The notes under the pieces are model-generated. The model ran no database searches. It was not told the origin of the DNA and worked only from the letters and a program-made list of their open reading frames with translations. A program made the position numbers and the translations under genes. Below are positions 1 through 7,227 of a stretch of DNA of 46,526 bases, piece by piece (the first letter of the stretch is position 1; each line of letters begins with the position of its first letter). Origin of the DNA: a virus; IMG/VR virus record IMGVR_UViG_3300042876_000947, positions 1 to 46,526 of that record. One strand, written 5' to 3'.

Positions 1-472
1 CTGTCGCAAGAAGAGCCGCCTCCGGAAGGACTCGAAGGGCGGGGTGTGCGGCGCCTGCAGGGAGCGGATCCTCGGCGGCTACCTCGTCGACGCCGAGCCC
101 GTTCGCGCGCACCTCCGGAAGCTCTCCCGGCAGGGCGTCGGCTACAAGTCGGCCGCGGCCGCGTGCGACGTCTCGAAGACGACGCTCGCGGAGGTGCTCT
201 CGCGCAAGAAGAGGACGATCAGGAAGGCGACCGCCGATCGCGTGCTGCAGGTGACCAAGGAGGCGCTCGCCGACGGCGCGCTCGTCTCGGCCGGGCGGAC
301 GTGGCGGCGGATCAACGGTCTCCTCGAGGAGGGCTTCACGCGGGCCGAGCTCGCGCGGCGACTCGGGTACAAGAGCCCGGCCCTGCAGTTCCGCCGTGGT
401 CGGATCACCGCACGCAACGCCCTGCGCGTGCAGCGGCTCGAGGTCCTCGGCACGCTCGTCGAGGCCCCGTAG
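1..472 (+). CDS. Zinc-ribbon / double HTH DNA-binding protein, C-terminal part
   Basis: The reading frame is already open at the left edge (first whole codon at 2), so the gene starts outside the window. The visible part begins with a Cys-rich stretch (one Cys in codon 1, then C-G-A-C at residues 16-19). It is followed by two helix-turn-helix-like segments, around YKSAAAACDVSKTTLAEVL and FTRAELARRLGYKSPALQF. Zinc-ribbon plus HTH proteins of this layout are common in phages of high-GC hosts as DNA-binding regulators; that role is inference. The fragment at 46417-46526 continues into this frame if the two ends are joined, giving about 193 aa. It lies upstream of the integrase on the same strand. 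Confidence 0.7.
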   Translation, partial: CRKKSRLRKDSKGGVCGACRERILGGYLVDAEPVRAHLRKLSRQGVGYKSAAAACDVSKTTLAEVLSRKKRTIRKATADRVLQVTKEALADGALVSAGRTWRRINGLLEEGFTRAELARRLGYKSPALQFRRGRITARNALRVQRLEVLGTLVEAP

Positions 473-475
473 ACC

Positions 476-679
476 ATGCCGCGCGCGAAGGTCATCCCGC
501 TGCAGCGCCGCGACGCGAAGCGCGTCCGCGTCGTCGTGCGCGGACCGGCCGACCCGCTCGAGGCCGATGCGCTGCGCCGCGCGATCGTCCGTGATCTCGC
601 GGGGCTGGCGGTCGATCTGCTCGCCGAGGACCGTCTCCCGCCCTCCCCTGCTTGCGCAGCGGCCGGCTCAGAACGGTAG
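476..679 (+). CDS. Small basic hypothetical protein
   Basis: A 67-aa basic protein starts with ATG three bases after the stop of the preceding HTH gene and ends 11 nt before the preferred integrase start. The spacing fits a polycistronic unit ending with the integrase. No family is recognised. A C-terminal Cys (PPSPACAAAG) is the only notable residue. Because it sits between a DNA-binding protein and the integrase, an excision or directionality role is conceivable, but nothing in the sequence demonstrates it. Confidence 0.55.
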   Translation: MPRAKVIPLQRRDAKRVRVVVRGPADPLEADALRRAIVRDLAGLAVDLLAEDRLPPSPACAAAGSER

Positions 680-690
680 GATGCGACGCC

Positions 691-2394
691 GTGCCCTCCC
701 GCGCCGCCATCTACGCGCGCTACTCGACCGACCGGCAGGACGCCAGGTCGATCGAGGACCAGCTCCGGCGATGCCGACGCTTCGCCGAGGAACGTGGCTA
801 CGAGGTCGTGTCCGAGCTCTCCGACGCGGCGCAGAGCGGCGCCACGCTCGATCGCGACGGGATGCAGCAGCTGCTCGCCCGCGCCCGCTCGCGCCCCGTA
901 CCCTTCGAGGCGGTCCTCGTCGATGACCTCTCGCGCCTCTCCCGAGACCTCGGGAACACCTGGCGGATCGTCTTCGAGGACCTCGCGTCCGCGCGCGTGC
1001 GCGTCGTCGACTGCACGACCGGCATGGCCTCGGACGGCGCCGGCGCCCGCCTCACGTTCGGCGCGATGGCTCTCGTCAACGACACCTTCCTGCAGCTCGT
1101 CCGGACCGAGACGCACCGGGGGCTCGAGGGGCGCGCGCTCGCCGGCTTCCACACCGGCGGTCGCTGCTTCGGTTACACGACCACGCCGGAGCCGACCCCG
1201 GTCGATCCGGAGCACCCGCGCGCCGTCGTCCGGATCCAGCCCGATGAGGCGCGCGTCGTCCGCCAGGTGTTCGAGCGCTACGCCGCGGGGGAACCCGCTG
1301 CGAGGATCGCGGCCGCGCTGAACGCCGCCGGCGTCCCCGCCCCCTACGACCGCCTCGGCTACGAGAAGCGGGCCGGCAAGGGCTGGGCAACGAACCAGGT
1401 CCAGAACCTGCTCCGCAACGAGCGCTACATCGGGCGGATCGTCTGGAACAAACGCGAGTTCTTCCGCGACCCGATGACGAAGAAGCGGCGCGCCAGGATG
1501 CGGCCGGAGGCGGACTGGGTCGTCCAGGAGGCGCCCGAGCTGGCGATCGTGCCGAGGGAGCTCTGGGAGGCCGCCCAGGAGCTTCACCGGACGCACCGGC
1601 CCGGGGGCCAGGTGAACGGGAAGCGGACCACCCGGCTCCTCGCCGGGCTCCTCCGCTGCGGGGTGTGCGGCAGCGCGATGGCGATCTCGGACATCACGAA
1701 GCGCGGCGGCGAGGCCTACGCGCGCTACCGGTGCTCGGCGAACAAGGGGAAGGGCGACACCGTCTGCCCGAACCGGGCGCGGGTCTCGGAGCGCCGCGTC
1801 AACGCGATGGTCCTGGAGGGGCTCGAGGGCTACCTGCAGAGCGACGGGTTCCAGGGGTGGCTCGATGCCTCGCTGGTCGCGGCCGAGCGCGCGAGGGCGC
1901 GGCGTGGCGGCGTGCAGGAGACGGACCTGGAGGCGGAGGTCCGGGGTCTGGAGGGGCGCGTCGAGCGGCTCGTCACCGCCATCACGGAGACCGGCGTCTC
2001 GGAGTCGCTCCGGGCGGCCCTCGTGCGCGAGGAGGATCGCCTACGGGACGCCCGGAAGCGGCTGGCCGAGGTCCGGCGGCCCAAGGTGGTGCGGCTCGCC
2101 CTGGACCTCTCCTGTGCGGCTGAAGCGGTGCGGGAGATCGCTCAGCTCGCGGCCGCCGACGTCGCCGCGGCCCGCGCACGCCTGACCCCCTACCTGGACC
2201 ACGTCGTCCTGTCGCCGGACGCCGAGGGCTACTCGGCCGAGGTGGTGCTCAGAAACACGACGGCCGCCCTGGTGGGCGGCCGGTCGGTGCCATCACTGGC
2301 AGATGGCTATGGTTGCGGGGGCAGGATCGAGGAGCCATCTGCTACGTCCAACCCCCGGTTTCCCGGGCGGATCCCCAAGCGGTCGGCCGGATAA
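691..2394 (+). CDS. int: Large serine recombinase (phage integrase)
   Basis: A 567-aa large serine recombinase. The N-terminal resolvase domain carries the catalytic serine in AIYARYSTDRQ (about residue 10), with R in the following DRQDARSIEDQ. A recombinase domain follows (FGYTT...VRQVFERYAAGEPAARIAAALNAAG, about residues 165-215). The zinc ribbon has CGVCG and a downstream YRCS...C pair (about residues 330-365). A coiled-coil segment lies near residues 420-480. GTG at 691 is preferred to the longer TTG at 652 because the conserved domain starts there and AGGTAGG-like purines lie about 10 nt upstream. The last 40 or so residues follow the conserved core and are encoded by the putative attP, so integration would replace this tail. 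It catalyses integration, and excision with a partner factor. Confidence 0.93.
   Translation: MPSRAAIYARYSTDRQDARSIEDQLRRCRRFAEERGYEVVSELSDAAQSGATLDRDGMQQLLARARSRPVPFEAVLVDDLSRLSRDLGNTWRIVFEDLASARVRVVDCTTGMASDGAGARLTFGAMALVNDTFLQLVRTETHRGLEGRALAGFHTGGRCFGYTTTPEPTPVDPEHPRAVVRIQPDEARVVRQVFERYAAGEPAARIAAALNAAGVPAPYDRLGYEKRAGKGWATNQVQNLLRNERYIGRIVWNKREFFRDPMTKKRRARMRPEADWVVQEAPELAIVPRELWEAAQELHRTHRPGGQVNGKRTTRLLAGLLRCGVCGSAMAISDITKRGGEAYARYRCSANKGKGDTVCPNRARVSERRVNAMVLEGLEGYLQSDGFQGWLDASLVAAERARARRGGVQETDLEAEVRGLEGRVERLVTAITETGVSESLRAALVREEDRLRDARKRLAEVRRPKVVRLALDLSCAAEAVREIAQLAAADVAAARARLTPYLDHVVLSPDAEGYSAEVVLRNTTAALVGGRSVPSLADGYGCGGRIEEPSATSNPRFPGRIPKRSAG
2299..2342. other. attP: Putative attP: tRNA 3'-end core inside a perfect dyad
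   Basis: Perfect 10-bp inverted arms GCAGATGGCT (2299-2308) and AGCCATCTGC (2333-2342) are centred between 2320 and 2321. Between them, 2310-2327 is TGGTTGCGGGGGCAGGAT. Its complement reads as the 3' end of a tRNA: end of the T-loop, T-stem strand CCTGC, acceptor strand CCCCGCA, A discriminator and CCA. The CCCCGCAACCA ending is that of bacterial initiator tRNA. Serine integrase sites are about 50 bp with dyad symmetry around the crossover, as seen here, next to the integrase gene. The site is inside the 3' end of the integrase gene itself. Confidence 0.72.
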
Positions 2395-2411
2395 CGTCCT
2401 CGCCTGCGACG

Positions 2412-2432
2412 TGGCCCGGAAGCGGTGGGCCA
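2412..2432. terminator. Hairpin between convergent integrase and Cys-rich gene
   Basis: TGGCCC (2412-2417) pairs with GGGCCA (2427-2432) across a 9-nt loop. It lies in the 44-bp space between the plus-strand integrase stop (2394) and the minus-strand gene ending at 2439. Position suggests a bidirectional terminator for the two converging transcription units. There is no T-tract, so the call is weak. Confidence 0.35.
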
Positions 2433-2438
2433 GGTGAG

Positions 2439-2789
2439 CTACCCGCCGCGAGCCTTCGCCCTGCGCCGGCACTCCGGCGTGCAGGTGCGGACCCTGGGAT
2501 CCAGCGGAGACAGGCCGGAGCGGAGGCGCTTCTGGTGCGCCTCCTCGGCCGAGCATCCGCAGAGCTGGCAACGCCAGCCCTTCGGGATGCCCGGCACGCG
2601 GTAGGAGGAGCCCGGCCCGTAGTTCGCACGCATCCGGCGGCGCTCGTGCTCCCGACCGCATTCGGGCGAGCAGGCAGCGGCGTGATCCATCAGGGACGGA
2701 AGGCCTAGGAGCTGGCGGCGCGTCTGTGCCGAATCCCGGCCGCAGCCGCACACTGAACAGCGCCACGCGCGTCGAGATCCGGGCCGCAC
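2439..2789 (-). CDS. Tandem-duplicated Cys-rich zinc-finger protein
   Basis: A 116-aa protein built from two copies of the same Cys-rich unit. Copy one (residues about 9-52) has W-R-C-x2-C-G-C, then A-C-S-P-E-C. Copy two (about 72-114) has W-R-C-x2-C-G-C, then T-C-T-P-E-C. Each can hold one zinc ion, so it is probably a small nucleic-acid or protein binding factor; the function is unknown. The GTG start at 2789 lies 51 bp after the end of the tail block and has no clear Shine-Dalgarno, but TAGTAT lies 8 nt before the start, compatible with its own near-leaderless promoter. It is the last minus-strand gene, converging on the integrase. Confidence 0.7.
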   Translation of the reverse strand: MRPGSRRAWRCSVCGCGRDSAQTRRQLLGLPSLMDHAAACSPECGREHERRRMRANYGPGSSYRVPGIPKGWRCQLCGCSAEEAHQKRLRSGLSPLDPRVRTCTPECRRRAKARGG

Positions 2790-2840
2790 GGTGCGTGATA
2801 CTAACCGAACCTGACCCTCAGGCCAGCAGCCCGGTGACGA

Positions 2841-3164
2841 TCACGAGATCCCGGCCTTGAACGACAGCGTGCCCTCGCCCACGTGGTAGACGTCCGACGC
2901 GATCCCCACCTTGCCGTCGTACTCGTACCAGTCGGCCGAGAACGCCCCCGTCACCGCCGGGAGCCAGGTCGCGCGCCACCGGCCAGACGTCGCGGCAGGG
3001 GCGACCGCCGCGGCCGAGCTGCAGGGGATCGCGGTCGCGGTGCCGACGCGCCGCATGGACGCGGCGAGGGTGGCGGACGTGAGATCGAGCACGGTCCCGT
3101 CGTCGAGCTTCGCCTCGAACTCGATCGTGATCGTGTCGCCGATGATCTGCTTGTCGCTGCTCAT
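2841..3164 (-). CDS. Small tail/fibre-associated protein (BppU-N-like)
   Basis: A 107-aa protein whose N-terminal half (ITIEFEAKLDDGTVLDLTSATLAASMRRV) resembles the beta-strand module found at the N-terminus of baseplate and receptor-binding proteins (BppU-N type). The remainder is Gly/Trp rich beta-type sequence ending with VYHVGEGTLSFKAG. ATG at 3164 overlaps the stop of the LamG-type fibre gene by 4 nt (ATGA), indicating translational coupling. A structural role at the tail tip or fibre is inferred from the position and fold-like pattern. The last gene of the main late transcript. Confidence 0.65.
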   Translation of the reverse strand: MSSDKQIIGDTITIEFEAKLDDGTVLDLTSATLAASMRRVGTATAIPCSSAAAVAPAATSGRWRATWLPAVTGAFSADWYEYDGKVGIASDVYHVGEGTLSFKAGIS

Positions 3165-4561
3165 GGGTTCACCGTGGTGGGCCGGCGGGCGTGGATGACG
3201 CGCACGCGGCGAGGAGCGGCGGACACGACGACGGCGTGGCGGACGATCGCGGCGCGGGGTTGCGGGAGGTAGACCGGAGAGTCCTCGATCGTGACGATTG
3301 CCCCCGCGATGGTCGCCGCCCCGAGTTGGATGGCCGGCTGCGCGTCGCTCGTCGGCGTGGCGACGGAGACGGGGGCCTGCGAGAGCGTCACATCGATCGC
3401 GCCGGCGCGGGAGTGGATCGCGTCCACGGTCACGGAGAGGACCGGGGCCGGCTCCTCGTAGAGAGCGACCGGCCCGCCACCGAGGGAGTCCGCGATCCAC
3501 GGCAGGTCGTCGATGTGGTTGTGGACGAGGTCCGCGTCGAGGTAGCAGGCCGCGCCCGCCGGTATGCTCACGCTCAGGTCGTCGCCCGGGTCGAACTCGA
3601 CCCGAGGGTCCGCGCCGATCTGGTAGTAGACGCGGACCCCAAGGCGCGTCAGGTCCGCACGAGCGAGACGGCCGGGGAGCTGGACCCCCTTGAGCGTGCG
3701 ATCCTGAGCGGCGTCAGCGGGGAGCGTCCAACGGGCCGTGCCGCAGGGAGTCGCTGCGTCAAGGATGGCGCACTGCGCGTCCGTGAGCCTGCGGTTGTTC
3801 CAGATGGCGACACCGCCAAAGAAGGTGGTGGCGCTCTGGATCCCGTAAGCTACACGCAGGGTACCGGTTCCAATGTTCGCGGGAGACCCGCTGGCAGTCA
3901 CCGTAAGTGGTGCAACGACGCCTGACTGCCGAAGGGACCAACTCGCTGCCGACGTGAGCGCACCACCGTTGTAGCGGAGGATGGTGGGCGTTATCCACGG
4001 CTGGCCCCACTCGAACGGATAGACGTAGCTCAACGTCTTGACAGTGGCGTACGCCCCGGTCGTCGAGCTGAAGTTCGCCTCGAAGTAACGCCCGATGTTG
4101 TTGCGGACAAAGAATCCCGGGATGGCGGGGTTCACCTGACCGTTGTTGGTGATCGCGAAGTTCGACGACGCGCCGTTCCCGATCTGCCACCAAAACATCA
4201 TGGTGAATGGAGTGCCGACGGCGATCTGGTGCTCCGGGTAGGTGCCGCTGGCCGCCGAGTTGCCAGTCCCCGAGGCGTTGATGGCGTAGCTAACCTCCCC
4301 GCCCCGGAGGTAGGTCATGGCTCGCCTGACCGCGTAGTTGGCCGTCGGAGTGAGGTCGCGGGCGTTTGGGCTTCGGTCTATGAAGTTCCCAGACGCCTCG
4401 TCGAGCGGCCAGTAGCCCGAGGGCGCGAGGTCGATCACGTGCTGCGTGTAGCGTGCCCCCATCACCCTGCGGGGAAGCCCTCCCCCGGCGTCCCTGATCA
4501 CCGCGCCCCCGGAGAGGGTAGCGTCGTCGAGCGAGAAGACGTGCGAGCGGCCGACCGTCAC
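3161..4561 (-). CDS. Tail fibre / receptor-binding protein with LamG-like domain
   Basis: A 466-aa protein starting with GTG at 4561, overlapping the previous stop by 4 nt (GTGA). Residues about 35-250 form a concanavalin/LamG-like lectin domain: APSGYWPLDEASGNFIDRS at the start, TMMFWWQIGN in the first strands, and GGVAIWNNRRLTDAQ near the end, the usual signature of the jelly-roll. The C-terminal 200 residues are other beta modules. Such domains bind host glycans, so it is probably a receptor-binding fibre. Bases around 3700-4450 are visibly less GC-rich than the flanks, consistent with exchange of the receptor-binding region. Confidence 0.72.
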   Translation of the reverse strand: MTVGRSHVFSLDDATLSGGAVIRDAGGGLPRRVMGARYTQHVIDLAPSGYWPLDEASGNFIDRSPNARDLTPTANYAVRRAMTYLRGGEVSYAINASGTGNSAASGTYPEHQIAVGTPFTMMFWWQIGNGASSNFAITNNGQVNPAIPGFFVRNNIGRYFEANFSSTTGAYATVKTLSYVYPFEWGQPWITPTILRYNGGALTSAASWSLRQSGVVAPLTVTASGSPANIGTGTLRVAYGIQSATTFFGGVAIWNNRRLTDAQCAILDAATPCGTARWTLPADAAQDRTLKGVQLPGRLARADLTRLGVRVYYQIGADPRVEFDPGDDLSVSIPAGAACYLDADLVHNHIDDLPWIADSLGGGPVALYEEPAPVLSVTVDAIHSRAGAIDVTLSQAPVSVATPTSDAQPAIQLGAATIAGAIVTIEDSPVYLPQPRAAIVRHAVVVSAAPRRVRVIHARRPTTVNP

Positions 4562-4911
4562 ACCGGCGTCCCGTTGACGGTCATCACGATCGGCGCGGTC
4601 CCCCACGCCGGGTCATCGTAGACGCCCATCGTGTTGAGCGCCTTCGCGCGGAGGAGGACGATCCCCATGATCTGCTGCACGTCCTCGGGCGTCAGGGCGA
4701 CCGTGAACGGCTCGCTCGAGTCCTGGGTGCTCGGCTGCGTGGGATCCGCCGGGACCTCGCGGATCAGCCCCTGGAAGCCGCGCACCTCCGCTGCGGCGAG
4801 ATCGATGGTCGTGCTGGACTCGACCTGGAAGCCGATCCACGGCGGGATGCTCGGCTTCGGGTTGGGCTTCGGGATCGGGAAGATGCCGCGGATCACGAAC
4901 GGGACGGCCAT
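4558..4911 (-). CDS. Conserved-type tail-region hypothetical protein
   Basis: A 117-aa protein with a Pro-rich N-terminal stretch (IFPIPKPNPKPSIPPW) and a mixed alpha/beta remainder. It lacks Cys and membrane segments. The start ATG lies 3 nt after the stop of the upstream membrane protein (TGA-GCC-ATG), a reinitiation layout seen repeatedly in this block. Its stop overlaps the fibre start. No family is recognised; a structural or fibre-accessory role is possible from the position only. Confidence 0.6.
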   Translation of the reverse strand: MAVPFVIRGIFPIPKPNPKPSIPPWIGFQVESSTTIDLAAAEVRGFQGLIREVPADPTQPSTQDSSEPFTVALTPEDVQQIMGIVLLRAKALNTMGVYDDPAWGTAPIVMTVNGTPV

Positions 4912-4914
4912 GGC

Positions 4915-5280
4915 TCAGTACCCCATCGCCCAACAGGCGGCGCCGGCGACGATGCCCAGCAGGAAGACGATGAAGGGGGCCTGCTTCGGCGGCAGGTCCC
5001 CGTGCAGGCGGCGCCAGCCGTCCACGGCGATGAGCGCCAGCGTCAGGCACAGCAGGATCACCCAGAGGCCGTCACCCGCGGTCACCCAGTACCACCAGTG
5101 ACCGGGCAGCACGCCCCAGAGCCACGGCCAGATGAGCCAGAGCCGGCCGTTGTAGCGCATCACCGGCGAGATCAGCGGGATGCGCCATGGGATCCACCCG
5201 CGGCGGGACGCCATCCCGAGCCCCTCCCAGAGGAGCCCGAAGGCGGCGATGCAGGTCAGCACGACGCCGGTGATGTCCAT
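4915..5280 (-). CDS. Multi-pass membrane protein, lysis cassette candidate
   Basis: A 121-aa very hydrophobic, Trp-rich protein with about four membrane spans: ITGVVLTCIAAFGLLWEGLG, a Trp-rich segment LWLIWPWLWGVLPGHWWYWV, LWVILLCLTLALIAV, and APFIVFLLGIVAGAACWAMGY. A GAGG Shine-Dalgarno precedes the ATG. It lies within a run of membrane proteins (5285-6471) next to the endolysin, which suggests lysis or envelope functions. A holin role is plausible but no holin family is recognised. Confidence 0.6.
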   Translation of the reverse strand: MDITGVVLTCIAAFGLLWEGLGMASRRGWIPWRIPLISPVMRYNGRLWLIWPWLWGVLPGHWWYWVTAGDGLWVILLCLTLALIAVDGWRRLHGDLPPKQAPFIVFLLGIVAGAACWAMGY

Positions 5281-5284
5281 GGTC

Positions 5285-5638
5285 TCAGTCCTCCCTCGGG
5301 GGAAGCGGCGTCAGGGCGGGCGCGAGCTGCAGCCGCAGCGCGCGAATCTCGCCCCGGATCGACACCGACTCGCGGAGCTGCCCGAGTTCGCGCAGCAGGC
5401 TCTGGTGGCGCTCGTGGTCGAGCTCGGACTTCAGCCGCTCCCGCTCCGCGTCCGCCTTGGCGTGGTCGGACATCTTCCGTTCGATGCGCCGGTCGATCCA
5501 CGCGATCATCACGGCCACCACGCCGACCACCGCCGCGAGCAGCGCCACGAAGCCGACGTGGTCCGGCGTCGCGACCACGCCCACCTCGGCCACCGCCACC
5601 GGCCCGATCGCCATCACCATCCGGCTGGCGTCCAGCAT
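5285..5638 (-). CDS. Single-span membrane protein with coiled coil
   Basis: A 117-aa protein. The N-terminal 50 residues are hydrophobic (VGFVALLAAVVGVVAVMIAWI is the clearest span). They are followed by a charged, probably coiled-coil segment (RRIERKMSDHAKADAERERLKSEL and on, about residues 50-100) and a Pro-rich tail. The ATG at 5638 overlaps the stop of the upstream gene by 4 nt. One span followed by a long coiled coil is the layout of an inner-membrane spanin, and the position in the lysis cassette fits, but no family match can be asserted. Confidence 0.6.
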   Translation of the reverse strand: MLDASRMVMAIGPVAVAEVGVVATPDHVGFVALLAAVVGVVAVMIAWIDRRIERKMSDHAKADAERERLKSELDHERHQSLLRELGQLRESVSIRGEIRALRLQLAPALTPLPPRED

Positions 5639-5970
5639 CACCGCCTCCAGAGCTTCGCGCCGAGCCAGAGCCCGCCGGCGAGGCCTAGCGTCACGCTGAC
5701 GCCGCCGATGACCAGGACCGGCCGCCAGCCGCCGGGCGGCGGGGCTCCCTCGAGCTTCCGGAGGCAGACGTCCCGCTCCTCGATCAGGAACCGCCGGCGC
5801 TCCTCGTCGTAGACCGCCCAGGGGTGGGTGGCGAGGAGCCCGGCCGCGGTAGCCGGCTCGCCGGCGGAGAGGATCGGGCGATTCCCCGGCGGCGGGACTG
5901 GCGGGCCCTCCGCCCGCGCCGACCCGACCACCAGGGCCGCCACCAGTACCGCCGCCAGGAAGACGCGCAT
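5638..5970 (-). CDS. Exported protein with C-terminal membrane anchor (spanin-like layout)
   Basis: A 110-aa protein with a clear signal peptide (MRVFLAAVLVAALVVGSARA, cleavage near residue 20). A Pro-rich and charged periplasmic segment follows. A C-terminal span (PVLVIGGVSVTLGLAGGLWLGAKL) ends in RR. This N-signal plus C-anchor layout resembles unimolecular spanins, except that no lipobox Cys is present at the cleavage site. It sits inside the lysis cassette with coupled neighbours. A role in outer-membrane disruption is inferred from layout and position only. Confidence 0.58.
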   Translation of the reverse strand: MRVFLAAVLVAALVVGSARAEGPPVPPPGNRPILSAGEPATAAGLLATHPWAVYDEERRRFLIEERDVCLRKLEGAPPPGGWRPVLVIGGVSVTLGLAGGLWLGAKLWRR

Positions 5971-6471
5971 CTACCGCACCGGCCGGTCGGCCTCGGCCCG
6001 GAGCTGCTCGAGCGTCGCGTCCTTGGGCACCGGCGCCACGGTCTTGCCGGCCTCCGCGGCGACCTGCGCGCTCACGTCGCCCCAGATGAGGCGCCGCACG
6101 CCGACCCACCCGCCGATGCTCGTCAGGCCGAAGAGGACGGAGTCGATCAGGAGCTTGGTCGTGATGTGCGCGCCGCCGGCGAGCGCCGGAACGAGCGTGC
6201 CCACGATGCCCAGGAAGAGCGCCAGCGCTGCGCCGCCGCGGGCCGTGCCGAGGAAGGGCCAGACCTTCGCGCCGTACTTCTTCGCCGCCCAGGTGACGCC
6301 GATCGCCACGAGCACCGCGAGGCCGCGCCAGTCGCCGCCCTGGATGGCGGTCACGATCGCGAGGAGGAACGAGGAGGGGTCGGTGCCGGGGTCGGCCGCG
6401 ACCTGGGCGAGGACGAAGAGGGGGAAGCAGGCGACGGAGATCAGCGCGAGCAGCGAGAGGTGGATCTTCAT
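5971..6471 (-). CDS. Membrane protein, holin candidate
   Basis: A 166-aa protein with an N-terminal hydrophobic segment (IHLSLLALISVACFPLFVL) and two or three further spans (LAVLVAIGVTWAA; AALALFLGIVGTLVPALAGG; LLIDSVLFGLTSIGGWVGV). The C-terminus is charged and cytoplasmic-looking. A GAGGG Shine-Dalgarno precedes ATG 6471. Located two genes from the endolysin, it is the most holin-like protein of the cassette by size and topology. Holins are too diverse for a firm family call. Confidence 0.55.
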   Translation of the reverse strand: MKIHLSLLALISVACFPLFVLAQVAADPGTDPSSFLLAIVTAIQGGDWRGLAVLVAIGVTWAAKKYGAKVWPFLGTARGGAALALFLGIVGTLVPALAGGAHITTKLLIDSVLFGLTSIGGWVGVRRLIWGDVSAQVAAEAGKTVAPVPKDATLEQLRAEADRPVR

Positions 6472-6473
6472 GG

Positions 6474-6722
6474 TCAGCCCTCCACCGGCGCCGGGGTGAA
6501 GTCGACGAAGTAGTCCTTGCCGACCTGGAACTCGTTGAACGCCGTCGGGTTGTCGATCTGCATCTGGATCTGGCCGCAGGGCGTGTACTGCGACCACGGC
6601 TTGTTCTCCGGCCCCGAGACCGGGGTGAGGGTGACGTGGGCGCTGGTCGGCTGGCTGGTCGCGCCGTAGCTGGTGGCGCGATCGGCCTTCTCGGTGCAGC
6701 GGAACTTCGCTCGGACGGGCAT
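6474..6722 (-). CDS. Conserved small phage protein (VDFTPA type)
   Basis: An 82-aa soluble protein starting MPVRAKF and ending GKDYFVDFTPAPVEG. The pattern of an N-terminal Cys strand, the motif PVSGPENKPWSQYTPCGQIQM and the terminal YFVDFTPA is one I recognise from many phage genomes as a small uncharacterised family, usually near structural genes. A strong AAGGAG lies 8-9 nt upstream of ATG 6722. The function is unknown. It is placed between the endolysin and the membrane proteins of the lysis cassette. Confidence 0.65.
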   Translation of the reverse strand: MPVRAKFRCTEKADRATSYGATSQPTSAHVTLTPVSGPENKPWSQYTPCGQIQMQIDNPTAFNEFQVGKDYFVDFTPAPVEG

Positions 6723-6742
6723 GTGCGTCTCCTTGGTGCCGG

Positions 6743-7144
6743 CTACCCGCCGGCGGGGGTGGGGTCGAACTCGATGTGCAGGTGCGCGCCGGTCCACTGG
6801 CCGCCCACGCCGGCGGCGGCCGCACTCGCGTTCGTTCGCTCGTCCAGGACGTCGAACGCGCCCGCCGGCTTCGAGAGCCGGGCGCGGATCGCGGCAATGA
6901 CGGCGGGGGCCTTCTCGGCCAGCGGGTAGCTGAAGTCGCAGGCGTCGACCACGCCCTTGCGGTGCGCCCGCTTCGGGTCCCGATCGGTCCCGTGGAGCAG
7001 CGTCACTCCCCACGGCCCGGCCCGGTAGCAGCTCGTCACCGTCGCCTCGAGGCCGGCGCGGCGGAACTCCTCCTCCACGACGGCGATCCCGTGGAGCAGC
7101 TCAGCGGAGGCGTGGTCGAGGCTGGCGCCCGGCTTGATGCGCAT
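6743..7144 (-). CDS. Endolysin: M15-like peptidoglycan peptidase
   Basis: A 133-aa protein of the zinc D-Ala/L-Ala-type carboxypeptidase/endolysin fold. The visible metal-site candidates are H and D in KRAHRKGVVDACDF (about residues 69-79) and the closing GAHLHIEFDP near the C-terminus. The N-terminal segment contains SCYRAGPWG. It would cleave peptidoglycan cross-links at lysis. ATG 7144 is preferred to the upstream GTG (7153) because TGATACGT sits exactly 7 nt before it, as at four other genes here; there is no Shine-Dalgarno. It is divergent from the plus-strand lipoprotein gene. Confidence 0.72.
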   Translation of the reverse strand: MRIKPGASLDHASAELLHGIAVVEEEFRRAGLEATVTSCYRAGPWGVTLLHGTDRDPKRAHRKGVVDACDFSYPLAEKAPAVIAAIRARLSKPAGAFDVLDERTNASAAAAGVGGQWTGAHLHIEFDPTPAGG

Positions 7145-7151
7145 GGCCCCC

Positions 7152-7159
7152 ACGTATCA
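7152..7159 (-). promoter_or_regulatory. TGATACGT start-proximal element, endolysin
   Basis: Read on the minus strand this is TGATACGT, then exactly 7 nt (GGGGGCC), then ATG at 7144. The same 8-mer with the same 7-nt spacing precedes three more minus-strand genes, and a one-base variant a fourth. No Shine-Dalgarno is present. The divergent plus-strand gene has a related TGATACGC at 7220-7227, 6 nt before its ATG. Confidence 0.65.
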
Positions 7160-7219
7160 AGGGACGCGCGCCAGGCGATTCGCGCGCTTGATCCGCCTCG
7201 CGAGCAGCTCCTGCTCCGC

Positions 7220-7227
7220 TGATACGC
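7220..7227 (+). promoter_or_regulatory. TGATACGC variant before the lipoprotein gene
   Basis: TGATACGC lies 6 nt before ATG 7234 on the plus strand, with GGGAG between. It differs from the minus-strand elements by the last base and the spacing. It may belong to the same control class, linking the cargo gene to late expression, or be a coincidence. Confidence 0.4.

Noticed and set aside
652-690. TTG 652 as the integrase start
   Set aside because: It would overlap the preceding small gene and adds 13 residues before the conserved resolvase start; GTG 691 has better upstream purines.
142-1596. 484-aa open frame on the minus strand opposite the integrase
   Set aside because: Arg/Gly/Pro-rich shadow of the integrase with no domain pattern; the plus-strand frame has a complete serine recombinase.
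2310-2327. A complete tRNA gene on the minus strand
   Set aside because: Only the last 18 bases of a tRNA are matched; the body cannot be found to the right of 2327. It is treated as an att core.
7144-7153. GTG at 7153 as the endolysin start (also GTG 10520 and 21807 at the other element-bearing genes)
   Set aside because: These GTGs are part of the conserved ACGTG of the start-proximal element; the ATG/GTG 7 nt after the element gives a consistent start in all five genes.
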